From NCBI GenBank assembly GCA_010029945.1, contig RGQW01000075.1, forward strand, positions 1-8,061: a stretch of DNA of 8,061 nucleotides, given 5' to 3'. The notes under the pieces were generated by a model. The model worked only from the letters and a program-made list of their open reading frames with translations, was not told where the DNA came from and made no database searches. The stretch is from Actinomycetota bacterium. Its GTDB lineage: Bacteria; Actinomycetota; Actinomycetes; S36-B12. The translations under genes were made by a program, and so were the position numbers. Shown here one piece after another: positions 1-6,290 of this stretch (the stretch's first letter is position 1; each line of letters starts with the position of its first letter).

Positions 1-668
1 ATCTTGCTGATCGGATCCACCTCGGGTCCGTAGAAGAAACCCAGACCGGCGTCGATCGCGATGCTGCGCACCCCCCGGGACCGAGCGTGCTCGATTCGCG
101 GCTCGAAGTGCTCGATCAACGCAGGTATCGGATCCGCTTCGATACGAATCGACAGCTCGTCACGGACGGTCTCTCCGGGCGTGAAGCACATCAGCAACGA
201 TGCTCCGGCCGATCCGACGATGTCGAAGATCGCATCGTCGTCACGCGTGCCGGTCAGGTTCACCACACACGCGCCGGCGCTCACGGCGGCTTGAATCACG
301 TCGACGTCATAACTCTCGATAGACACCGGTATCTGATCTGCCGACAGTTCTTCGACTACGGGGATCAGTGCGTCAATCTGGTCGTGAGTCGATACGCGAA
401 GGCCACCGGCACGTGAGGATTCCGCACCGATGTCGATGATGTGGGCGCCCTGGTGGAACAAGATTCGCGCCCGACGGACCGCGTCCGCTGGGGTGGGCGC
501 GACGCTGTCGCGGTAGGTCGAATCCCGCGACCGATTGACCACACCCATGATGAGCGGCTCGTTGTCGGTATCGAACGTCCGCTCGCCGATCGTGAACGGC
601 TCGATCTCAGTGGTGAACGCTCCCGCATTGGCGGCAGCCAGGGCCTCGATATCTTGCATTGTCAGCAT
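1..668 (-). CDS. Dihydropteroate synthase-like pterin-binding protein, divergent (3' part missing at window edge)
   Basis: The visible 222 residues form the N-terminal two thirds of a DHPS-type TIM barrel. True DHPS (FolP) joins p-aminobenzoate to dihydropterin diphosphate in folate synthesis. Family landmarks appear in the right order: IMGVVNRSRDS (40-50) stands for the NxTPDSF loop, DIGAESSRAG (79-88) for the DxGGESTRPG loop, VSIES (115-119) for SVDT, VVNLTG (135-140) for IND, and IDAGLGF (205-211) for DPGxGFGK. Several are altered: TP is lost from loop 1, Asp of SVDT is Glu, Asp of IND is Leu, MH is MC and FGK is FFYG. It is therefore probably a diverged paralogue rather than the housekeeping FolP; its substrate is unknown. 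The start is ATG at 668 or the in-frame ATG at 659; an in-frame TAG lies just upstream. It follows tRNA-Tyr by about 40 nt on the same strand and may be co-transcribed with it. The C-terminus, with the expected Lys and Arg pterin ligands, lies outside the window. Confidence 0.75.
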   Translation of the reverse strand, partial: MLTMQDIEALAAANAGAFTTEIEPFTIGERTFDTDNEPLIMGVVNRSRDSTYRDSVAPTPADAVRRARILFHQGAHIIDIGAESSRAGGLRVSTHDQIDALIPVVEELSADQIPVSIESYDVDVIQAAVSAGACVVNLTGTRDDDAIFDIVGSAGASLLMCFTPGETVRDELSIRIEADPIPALIEHFEPRIEHARSRGVRSIAIDAGLGFFYGPEVDPISK

Positions 669-708
669 CGACGGATGCTAACCGCCACAGAAGAGACGGC
701 GAACGCGT

Positions 709-794
709 TGGTGGCAGGTAGTGGATTCGAACCACTGTAGGCATAAGCCGACGGATTTACAGTCCGCTCCCATTGGCCGCTCGGGCAACCTGCC
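709..794 (-). tRNA. tRNA-Tyr, anticodon GTA
   Basis: Read on the minus strand this folds into a full class II tRNA. The acceptor stem GGCAGGT (794-788) pairs with ACCTGCC (719-713), followed by discriminator A and an encoded CCA (711-709). The D stem is CCC/GGG. The anticodon arm is GCGGA-CTGTAAA-TCCGT, with GTA in the loop. The long variable arm carries a GGC-TTAT-GCC hairpin, and the T arm is AGTGG-TTCGAAT-CCACT. A long variable arm is typical of bacterial tRNA-Tyr, which agrees with the anticodon. All stems pair, with one G-T pair at the base of the anticodon stem. It lies between the HAD gene (upstream) and the DHPS-like gene (downstream), all on one strand. Confidence 0.97.
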
Positions 795-816
795 GTGCTG
801 TCGTACAGCGCGGGAA

Positions 817-845
817 ACCTTACAGGTGGCTCATCGACTATTCGA
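817..845 (-). promoter_or_regulatory. Possible promoter of tRNA-Tyr
   Basis: On the minus strand, TAAGGT (822-817) matches a TAnnnT -10 box. It lies 17 nt downstream of TCGAAT (845-840), a weak -35 match (3 of 6). Transcription would start near 810, about 16 nt before the tRNA 5' end. The site overlaps the last codons of the HAD gene. The call rests on a weak consensus match only. Confidence 0.25.
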
Positions 846-1509
846 GGCCGAGCCCTTGCAGTGCCTGATCCATCGTGGGCGCCGTTGCGATGCGCTCGCG
901 CATGTCTTCCTCGAAGCCGTCTGCAGGTACTCCCACGAAGGTGGCCCCGGCGGCGAGAGCCGCCTGCGCATCCCACGTGGAATCTCCGATCATGGTCGCG
1001 CTGCCCGGTGCGACACCGAGAATCCGACAGGCGTCGATCACTCCATCCGGTTCGGGTTTGGGTCGCATTGCTGGTTCCCGGCCCACCACCACGTCTATCT
1101 CCTGCCCCATGCGCAGGCCGTGGAATTCCAGCACGTCCGTGGCCACATCTCCGGGAAGCAGGGTGATGACCGCCGTCGGTTGAGAAACCAAACGCCCGAA
1201 ACACTCCTGCACGGTGGGCATCAGGTGCGACTGAGGAATCGCAGCCCGCTCGTGGCGCGCGATGGTCTCGGAAATTCGACTCCACCGGGCGTCGCCGAAG
1301 AAGGCGTGCAACACACTCATGCAACTCATCGTGGCTCGATCCCAATTCGTCGTCGGGACGTCGACGTCGGACCACTCCCCCACAAGTTCCTGCACGTCGG
1401 CAAGGGCGCCCGCATAGTTCGTATAGGACTGGAGGTCCACCAGGGTTCGATCGAGGTCGAGGAGAAGGGCGTGGGTGTCGGTCACGTCACCAGAGTGCCA
1501 TGACGCCAT
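838..1509 (-). CDS. HAD-superfamily hydrolase (subfamily IA, phosphoglycolate-phosphatase-like)
   Basis: A cytosolic phosphatase of the haloacid dehalogenase fold, 223 residues from ATG 1509. All four HAD motifs are visible. Motif I is DLDRTLVD (residues 18-25; nucleophile Asp18, acid/base Asp20). Motif II is the Thr of VITLLPGD (Thr116). Motif III is the Lys of RPKPEPDG (Lys151). Motif IV is GDSTWD (175-180), which binds Mg2+. A helical cap domain of about 80 residues sits between motifs I and II, as in subfamily IA; the substrate cannot be read from sequence. The reading frame extends up to a start codon at 1590, but that N-terminus is low-complexity, lies before the fold and almost reaches the divergent yajQ start. 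ATG 1509 (with an AGG a few nt upstream) or GTG 1485 is more likely. The neighbours, yajQ and tRNA-Tyr, do not suggest a specific pathway. Confidence 0.88.
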   Translation of the reverse strand: MASWHSGDVTDTHALLLDLDRTLVDLQSYTNYAGALADVQELVGEWSDVDVPTTNWDRATMSCMSVLHAFFGDARWSRISETIARHERAAIPQSHLMPTVQECFGRLVSQPTAVITLLPGDVATDVLEFHGLRMGQEIDVVVGREPAMRPKPEPDGVIDACRILGVAPGSATMIGDSTWDAQAALAAGATFVGVPADGFEEDMRERIATAPTMDQALQGLGLE

Positions 1510-1541
1510 CGTGCCTGCACCCAGGCGTAACCCCCATGAGC

Positions 1542-1571
1542 GTGAATCCTCGCCGCCCGCGGCAGTAAGGT
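1542..1571 (+). promoter_or_regulatory. Possible yajQ promoter
   Basis: TAAGGT (1566-1571) fits a TAnnnT -10 box, with GTGAAT (1542-1547) 18 nt upstream as a weak -35 (TGA core only). A start site near 1578 would give a leader of about 33 nt containing the AGGAG ribosome site at 1601-1605. The same -10 hexamer, TAAGGT, occurs in the putative tRNA-Tyr promoter. The evidence is consensus matching only. Confidence 0.3.
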
Positions 1572-1610
1572 CTCGTCTCGAAACGAACACGAACGCATCG
1601 AGGAGTAGGC

Positions 1611-2102
1611 ATGGCGGACAGCAGTTTCGACATCGTCAGTGAAGTGGACAAACAAGAGGCGGACAACGCCCTGAACCAGGCCGCCAAAGAGGTCTCGCAG
1701 CGTTTCGATTTCAAGAACACGGGAACGACAATCGAATGGAAGGGCGATCTCGTTGTGGAGGTCACCTCCTCGACGGAAGAGCGAGCGTCGGCTGCTCTCG
1801 ATGTTCTCAAGGACAAGATCGTCAAGCGGGGCATCAGTCTCAAGGCTTTCGATCACGGTGAACCCCGCTCCTCCGGCAAGGAGTACAAGATCAACGGAAC
1901 GTTCACCTCGGGCATTTCCTCCGAGCAAGCCAAGAAGCTGAGCAAGTTGATTCGAGACGATGGGCCCAAGGGTGTGAAGACTCAAATACAAGGGGACGAG
2001 TTGCGCGTCACGCACAAGAGTCGTGACGCCTTGCAAGATGTCATCGCTCTCGTCAAAGGTGCCGATCTCGACTTTGCCGTGCAGTTCGTCAACTACCGGT
2101 AG
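1611..2102 (+). CDS. yajQ: YajQ family cyclic di-GMP/nucleotide-binding protein (UPF0234)
   Basis: The protein has 163 residues, the usual family length. It begins with the conserved SFDIVSEVDKQEADNALNQA block (residues 5-24), continues with SQRFDFKNT (29-37), and ends with the conserved AVQFVNYR tail. The family consists of two ferredoxin-like (RNA-binding-like) domains; members bind nucleotides, and the Xanthomonas homologue is a cyclic di-GMP receptor acting on transcription. Ligand binding here is inferred from the family only. The start is well set: ATG 1611 follows AGGAG at 1601-1605 with 5 nt spacing. The gene is divergent from the HAD gene and converges on nuoI, with the last 14 nt of the two genes overlapping. 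Codon use is ordinary, with no sign of transfer. Confidence 0.95.
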   Translation: MADSSFDIVSEVDKQEADNALNQAAKEVSQRFDFKNTGTTIEWKGDLVVEVTSSTEERASAALDVLKDKIVKRGISLKAFDHGEPRSSGKEYKINGTFTSGISSEQAKKLSKLIRDDGPKGVKTQIQGDELRVTHKSRDALQDVIALVKGADLDFAVQFVNYR

Positions 2103-2427
2103 GCCACCAGCGAGAAAGATCGACCGCGTCCTGCCTGAGTCCCTGCCGGTCGCCAGAGGAGTAATCGAACGAATCCCTCCAGGCAAGCGCGTCGAACGGG
2201 CAGGTTTCAATGCAGATACCGCAATACATACACAAGCCGTAGTCGATGGTGAATTCATCGAGGACATTGACGGTCCGTGGACGCCGTGCCCCTTCCTCGC
2301 TCACCGCTTCCACGTGCGATTCGAGGGAGATGCACCACGACGGGCACTCGCGCACGCACACCATGCACGATGTGCACGCTTCCGGCAGCAGGGCGATCAC
2401 GTTCCGCTGAGGAGTTGAATCACTCAT
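2089..2427 (-). CDS. nuoI: NuoI-like 2[4Fe-4S] ferredoxin-type subunit
   Basis: A 112-residue electron-transfer protein with two complete tetracysteine motifs. The first is CTSCMVCVRECP (Cys18, 21, 24, 28, plus an extra Cys32), and the second is CMYCGICIETCP (Cys66, 69, 72, 76). The segment NVLDEFTIDYG before the second motif and FDALAW after it are typical of complex I NuoI (TYKY/PSST-side ferredoxin) rather than free bacterial ferredoxins. It is shorter than classical NuoI (about 160-180 residues) at the N-terminus. ATG 2427 overlaps the end of nuoC by 8 nt, so the two are translationally coupled; an upstream in-frame start at 2451 is less likely. No nuoJ follows; the next gene is the convergent yajQ. 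In context it would carry electrons between a ferredoxin and the NuoB cluster (inference). Confidence 0.88.
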   Translation of the reverse strand: MSDSTPQRNVIALLPEACTSCMVCVRECPSWCISLESHVEAVSEEGARRPRTVNVLDEFTIDYGLCMYCGICIETCPFDALAWRDSFDYSSGDRQGLRQDAVDLSRWWPTGS

Positions 2428-2887
2428 CGCGTGTCCATTCGGCCCGCACACCCGGGGGAAGTTTCTGACGCCTTCGACCAGTGGTCGACTCTTGCCCGGG
2501 CCACGGGGTCCTCACCCGCGCATCAAGAGCTGCGGTCTTGCGCATGGGAGATGACGCATCTCCGGCGCGCATTAACAACGCATTGGTTTGGGATCGACCC
2601 AGGAACTCGATTCCGAACATTTCGTGCGTCTCGCGTTCGTGCCAGTCGGCTCCCGGGAACCACGACGTGATGCTTTCGATCTCGGGACGCTCGCTATCGA
2701 GTTCACACCGCAGCATCTCCGAACGCGAGGAGCCGGGGTCGACCACATGCACCACAACGAACAGTGATTCGAGGGTATCCACCGCCGTCAACCAATCCAC
2801 CACATCGCAGCCGCGAGCCGCGGACGCCGTGCACGCCGCCACCCACTCATCAGCAGCAATGTCGATGATCGCCGTCGTCTGCGTCAC
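2420..2887 (-). CDS. nuoC: NuoC-like 30 kDa subunit of complex I
   Basis: A 155-residue protein carrying the NuoC signature FPGADWHERETHEMFGIEF (residues 77-95). The Trp, ERE and FGI core of the signature is intact. The usual Asp before M(F/Y)G is Glu, and the HPDLRR stretch that normally follows is replaced by GRSQTNALL. The C-terminal part contains TPWPG (127-131) and LPPGV (143-147), which I recall from actinobacterial NuoC proteins. NuoC is a structural part of the peripheral arm and binds no cofactor. The start is GTG 2887: it overlaps the nuoB stop (GTGA) and has GAGG 8 nt upstream. The frame continues further up, but that part is the antisense-like shadow of nuoB. This is the middle gene of a three-gene operon. 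Confidence 0.86.
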   Translation of the reverse strand: MTQTTAIIDIAADEWVAACTASAARGCDVVDWLTAVDTLESLFVVVHVVDPGSSRSEMLRCELDSERPEIESITSWFPGADWHERETHEMFGIEFLGRSQTNALLMRAGDASSPMRKTAALDARVRTPWPGQESTTGRRRQKLPPGVRAEWTRDE

Positions 2888-3303
2888 GCCGGAATCCTCG
2901 AATCCACGAGCCGTTCGAGCTCGACCACCAGCGCTTCCGGGCGGGGCGGACACCCGGGAACGTACGACGCGATCTCCTGGCCTGGGAACAGCGCCTCGAT
3001 GCCCGGTCTGACGGTTGGGGCGTCCCAATACGGTCCGCCGCTGGTCGCGCACGCACCGAAGCTCACGATGATGACGGGGCCGTGCTGCGCGTGTTCGTCG
3101 AACAGGCGCACGAGGGCGGGTTCCACAGCAGTGGTGACCGTGCCGGCCACCACCAAGACGGTCACCGCCGCCGCCTGAGGAACGGTCTCGGACGCGACGA
3201 GCAGGCCTCGCTGACCGGCAGCCTCGACTTCCAAGGAGCAGCAGGCAAGGCCCGCGCTCGCAACGTCGACCGCCACATCGGGGCGGGATGCCAGGCGCCA
3301 CAC
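2884..3303 (-). CDS. nuoB: NuoB-like subunit binding the terminal [4Fe-4S] cluster (N2 type)
   Basis: A 139-residue NuoB/PSST homologue. All four N2-cluster ligands are present: the adjacent pair Cys21-Cys22 in GLACC, Cys85 in GACATSGG, and Cys118 in PGCPPRPEAL. VLVVAGTVT (49-57) matches the conserved core strand. It is shorter than usual (about 160-200 residues), mainly because little precedes GLACC. In complex I this subunit hands electrons to quinone at the interface with NuoD, but no nuoD is visible here. The start is taken as GTG 3303, the only plausible start below the in-frame stop at 3339; there is no clear Shine-Dalgarno sequence, which suggests leaderless translation. It is first in a nuoB-nuoC-nuoI operon divergent from korAB. 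Whether it joins a full complex encoded elsewhere or a separate assembly is unknown. Confidence 0.87.
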   Translation of the reverse strand: MWRLASRPDVAVDVASAGLACCSLEVEAAGQRGLLVASETVPQAAAVTVLVVAGTVTTAVEPALVRLFDEHAQHGPVIIVSFGACATSGGPYWDAPTVRPGIEALFPGQEIASYVPGCPPRPEALVVELERLVDSRIPA

Positions 3304-3310
3304 GCCGTGC

Positions 3311-3339
3311 AGGCTATCTGGACGATGACGGTGTGATCA
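3311..3339 (-). promoter_or_regulatory. Possible leaderless promoter of the nuoBCI operon
   Basis: On the minus strand, TAGCCT (3316-3311) fits a TAnnnT -10 box and ends 7 nt before the nuoB GTG. Transcription would therefore begin at or next to the start codon. This agrees with the absence of a ribosome-binding sequence and with the frequency of leaderless mRNAs in actinobacteria. A weak -35 (TGATCA, 3339-3334) lies 17 nt upstream, inside the palindrome GTGATCAC. Confidence 0.35.
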
Positions 3340-3340
3340 C
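3333..3340. promoter_or_regulatory. Palindrome GTGATCAC in the nuoB/korA divergent spacer
   Basis: This is a perfect 8-nt palindrome in the 152-nt spacer between the divergent nuoBCI and korAB-rarD operons. It overlaps the -35 position proposed for nuoB and lies about 10 nt upstream of a -10-like TAACCT (3351-3356) facing korA. The position suits an operator controlling both directions. Eight base pairs are short, however, and the flanks do not extend the symmetry, so chance is a real alternative. Confidence 0.2.
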
Positions 3341-3455
3341 GATTTACCGCTAACCTGGCCCTGCGACCCAAAAGTGAGCAAAATGCGACATACGGGCGCA
3401 GACCACGCAGCATTGCAAACAGCTAGATCTCCAGAAAGCCAGAGGAACCGACAGC

Positions 3456-5235
3456 ATGGCCAAGCAGGTCGTCGAGGTCGACAGGGTCGTCATCCGTTTT
3501 GCAGGTGACTCAGGCGACGGCATGCAACTGACCGGGGATCGCTTCACCTCCGAGGCCGCCTGGATGGGCAACGATCTGTTGACCTTGCCCGACTTCCCCG
3601 CGGAGATTCGCGCCCCGGCCGGGACTCTGCCGGGGGTCTCGAGTTTCCAGCTCGCCTTCGCCGACCACGACATCACCACCCCCGGTGATCAACCGAATGT
3701 GCTCGTGGCCATGAACCCCGCCGCGCTCAAAGCCAACATCGCCGATCTGCCTCGCGGTTCCGACCTCATCGTGAATACCGACGAATTCACCAAGCGGAAC
3801 GTGGAGAAGGTCGGTTACCACGAGAGCCCGTTGGACGACGATTCTTTGGAGGCGTACCGGCTCCACCCGATCGCTTTGACGTCGATGACCGTGGAAGCGC
3901 TCAAGGAATTCGACGTAACGAAGAAGGAGGCGGAGAGAGCCAAGAACATGTTCGCCCTCGGACTGCTTCTGTGGCTCTACCACCGGCCGACCGAAGGAAC
4001 GATCGAATTCCTCGAAAAGAAATTCGCCAGCAAGCCGGAGATCATGAAGGCGAACATCGCAGCCTTCCAAGCCGGTTGGTCGTACGGCGAGACCACCGAG
4101 GAGTTCTCGGTTCAGTACGAGGTCAAGCCGGCCGCGATGCAACCGGGTACGTATCGCAATATCACCGGCAACCTGGCCTTGGCCTACGGCCTGATCACCG
4201 CATCTCATCAATCGGGTCTACGGGGACGAGATTGCCGGCATCGGGGCTGCACTGGGCGCTTCCTATGGAGGCTCACTCGCCGTTACCACCACGTCGGGTC
4301 CCGGGATCGCACTCAAGTCGGAGACGATCGGCTTGGCCGTGTCCCTCGAACTCCCTCTCATCGTCGTGGATGTGCAACGCGGCGGACCATCAACGGGACT
4401 GCCGACAAAGACCGAGCAGTCAGATCTGTTGCAGGCGATGTTCGGGCGAAATGGAGAATCGCCCGTGCCCATCATCGCTCCGCAGAGCCCCGCCGATTGC
4501 TTCGACGCCACCGTCGAGGCAGCGCGCATTGCCGTCACGTACCGAACACCGGTCTTTCTTCTGTCCGACGGGTACCTGGCCAACGGATCGGAGCCGTGGT
4601 GTCTTCCCGAGGTTGATTCTCTTCCGGTCATCGATCCTGATTTCGCGACCAAGCCGAACCATCAAGCCGAGGACGGGAGCGAGGAGTTCTGGGCCTACCA
4701 ACGTGATCCTCAGACTCTGGCGCGCCCCTGGGCTATTCCGGGAACTGCTGGTCTCGAGCATCGCATCGGTGGCCTCGAGAAGGCGGACGGCTCGGGCAAC
4801 ATCTCCTACGATCCGGAGAACCACGATCACATGGTTCGCCTGCGTCAAGCGAAGGTCGACGCAATCGCGGACACCATCCCCGATATCGAGGTGGACGATC
4901 CCGGCGGCGACGCTCGCATTCTCATGCTCGGCTGGGGCTCCACGTACGGCCCCATCGGAGCTGCCTGCCAGATCGTTCGACGCTCCGGGGTCAAAGTCGC
5001 CCAGGCCCATTTGCGACACCTCAATCCTTTCCCTCGAAATCTCGGTGAGGTGCTCGCGTCGTATGAGCGGGTGGTCGTACCAGAGATGAACCTCGGGCAA
5101 CTCAACATGCTGCTGAGGTCAAAGTTCCTCATTGACACCTACGGCTATAACCAGGTCCGCGGCCTGCCGTTCAAGTCTTCGGAATTGGTTGATGTCATTC
5201 GGGAGATCTCCGAGCAAATTGAGGAGTCGGCATGA
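3456..5235 (+). pseudogene. korA: 2-oxoglutarate:ferredoxin oxidoreductase subunit alpha (gamma-alpha fusion), broken by an internal deletion and frameshift
   Basis: KorA with KorB converts 2-oxoglutarate and CoA to succinyl-CoA and CO2 and reduces ferredoxin. ATG 3456 has AGAGGA at 3441-3446. The first 255 residues (to 4220) read in one frame: the gamma domain with RFAGDSGDGMQLTG (14-27) and GTLPGVSSFQLAF, then the start of the alpha domain (GNLALAYGLITASHQSGL). From about 4225 the homology continues in another frame: DEIAGIGAALGASYGG, TTTSGPGIALKSE, VDVQRGGPSTGLPTKTEQ, LEHRIGGLEKADGSGNISY, GWGSTYGPIG and LNPFPRNLGEV, ending at TGA 5235. About 33 expected residues, including the SYPITPAS substrate-site motif, are absent. 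As written, translation from 3456 ends at 4616 after 386 residues, the last 131 or so out of frame, so no functional alpha domain is made. The restored protein would be about 620 residues, which is normal. The stop overlaps the korB start (ATGA). It is either a recent pseudogene or an assembly error. Confidence 0.88.
4213..4230 (+). other. Deletion/frameshift junction inside korA
   Basis: Reading frame 3456 carries KorA homology up to the Leu codon 4218-4220. Homology resumes at the Asp codon 4225-4227 in the frame that ends at 5235. Recalled KorA proteins have about 33 residues (99 nt) between these two points; here only 4 nt remain. The net loss is therefore about 95 nt, which is 2 modulo 3 and gives exactly the observed frame change. 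The exact breakpoints cannot be placed without a close relative. Confidence 0.8.
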
Positions 5236-6290
5236 CGACTGATGCATTCCCCGCTCTTTCTTTGGTCCCTAAGACCGATGTAGAGATGAAGGCGAAGGAC
5301 TTCAAGACTGACCAAGAGGTTCGCTGGTGTCCCGGTTGCGGCGACTACGCCATCCTCGCCGCCGTTCAAAGTTTCATGCCGGAGATGGGTCTGAAGCGCG
5401 AGAACATCGTCTTCGTCTCCGGAATCGGATGCTCGTCTCGCTTCCCCTATTACATGAATACCTACGGTGTTCACAGCATCCACGGACGCGCACCGGCGAT
5501 CGCGACTGGCTTGGCCACTACCCGTCCGGATCTGTCTGTCTGGGTGGTGACTGGCGACGGTGACGCGCTCAGCATCGGAGGTAATCACCTCATCCACGCC
5601 CTGCGCCGCAACGTCAACTTGAAGATTCTGCTGTTCAACAACCGCATTTACGGCTTGACCAAGGGCCAGTACTCCCCGACATCGGAGCAAGGGAAAGTCA
5701 CCAAGAGCACCCCGCAGGGATCGCTCGACTACGCCTTCAACCCCGTGTCGGTCGCACTCGGCGCGGAGGCGACTTTCGTGGCGCGGGCAATTGACTCTGA
5801 CCGCAAGCATCTGACCGAGGTTCTCCGCGCCGCGGCTGCCCACGAAGGCTCCGCCCTCGTGGAGATCTACCAGAACTGCAACATCTTCAACGACGGTGCA
5901 TTTGAGCCGCTGAAGGAGAACGACGTCCGAGAGGACCATCTCATCCGCCTCGAGCACGGCCAGCCGATCATCTTCGGGAACAACCACGAGAAGTGCGTCA
6001 TCCGGGATTCGGATGGTCACCTGCAGGTGGTGAATGTCGAGGACGTCGATCAGTCTGAGGTGATCATTTTTGATTCCCACGCGAAGGACCCCGGCCTAGC
6101 CTTCGGGTTATCGCGTTTGTATAACCCACGGACTCTCACCAACACCCCGATCGGCATCTTCCGAGATGTCACCCACCGCGAGGCCTATGACCGGATGGCT
6201 CAGCAACAGATTGCGGATGTCATTGAATCCGAGGGCCCCGGGGATCTCCGCTCGCTGCTGCACGGCAGCGATACGTGGACCATCAACTGA
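5232..6290 (+). CDS. korB: 2-oxoglutarate:ferredoxin oxidoreductase subunit beta
   Basis: The 352-residue beta subunit carries the thiamine diphosphate site and the [4Fe-4S] cluster of the oxidoreductase. The cluster ligands are visible as WCPGCGD (Cys33, Cys36), GIGCSSR (Cys67) and QNCNIFN (Cys216). The ThDP/Mg2+ motif GDGDALSIGGNHLIHALRRN (108-127) ends in LLFNN (133-137), and HGRAPAIATG (84-93) is the conserved loop before it. Length and motif order are normal for an actinobacterial KorB, and the gene is intact. ATG 5232 overlaps the korA stop by 3 nt, with GAGGAG at 5221-5226, so translation is coupled to korA. Reading through the korA frameshift would stop at 4616, which may reduce this coupling if the lesion is real. 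The 3' end overlaps rarD by 16 nt. The C-terminal extension (about residues 230-352) is acidic and typical of this subfamily. Confidence 0.96.
   Translation: MTTDAFPALSLVPKTDVEMKAKDFKTDQEVRWCPGCGDYAILAAVQSFMPEMGLKRENIVFVSGIGCSSRFPYYMNTYGVHSIHGRAPAIATGLATTRPDLSVWVVTGDGDALSIGGNHLIHALRRNVNLKILLFNNRIYGLTKGQYSPTSEQGKVTKSTPQGSLDYAFNPVSVALGAEATFVARAIDSDRKHLTEVLRAAAAHEGSALVEIYQNCNIFNDGAFEPLKENDVREDHLIRLEHGQPIIFGNNHEKCVIRDSDGHLQVVNVEDVDQSEVIIFDSHAKDPGLAFGLSRLYNPRTLTNTPIGIFRDVTHREAYDRMAQQQIADVIESEGPGDLRSLLHGSDTWTIN

Noticed and set aside
795..811. Hairpin GTGCTGT-CGT-ACAGCGC upstream of tRNA-Tyr as a terminator of the HAD gene
   Set aside because: On the transcribed minus strand one pair becomes C-A, the stem is short and no T-run follows.
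662..1375. Minus-strand open frame running through tRNA-Tyr and the HAD gene
   Set aside because: It crosses the tRNA and is out of frame with the HAD motifs; the Arg/Gly/His-rich translation resembles no protein.
1482..2267. Long minus-strand open frame (261 codons) across yajQ
   Set aside because: It lies antisense to yajQ, whose conserved protein sequence, length and ribosome site are clear; the antisense translation shows no domain.
3332..3341. CRP/FNR-type operator at TGTGATCACG
   Set aside because: The half-sites lack the spacer these regulators need; only a bare 8-nt palindrome is present.
3162..3413. Minus-strand frame with a CTACG motif reaching further upstream than nuoB
   Set aside because: It is in another frame of nuoB; two cysteines alone are not support, and homology to NuoB is continuous in the 2884-3303 frame without it.
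3510..4211. Minus-strand open frame of 233 codons
   Set aside because: It is antisense to the conserved gamma domain of korA and has no recognisable motif.
4200..4240. Programmed ribosomal frameshift in korA
   Set aside because: There is no slippery run, and about 31-33 conserved residues are missing, so slippage could not restore the protein.
5145..6080. Minus-strand open frame of 311 codons
   Set aside because: It is antisense to the fully conserved korB; long antisense frames are common in GC-rich genes.
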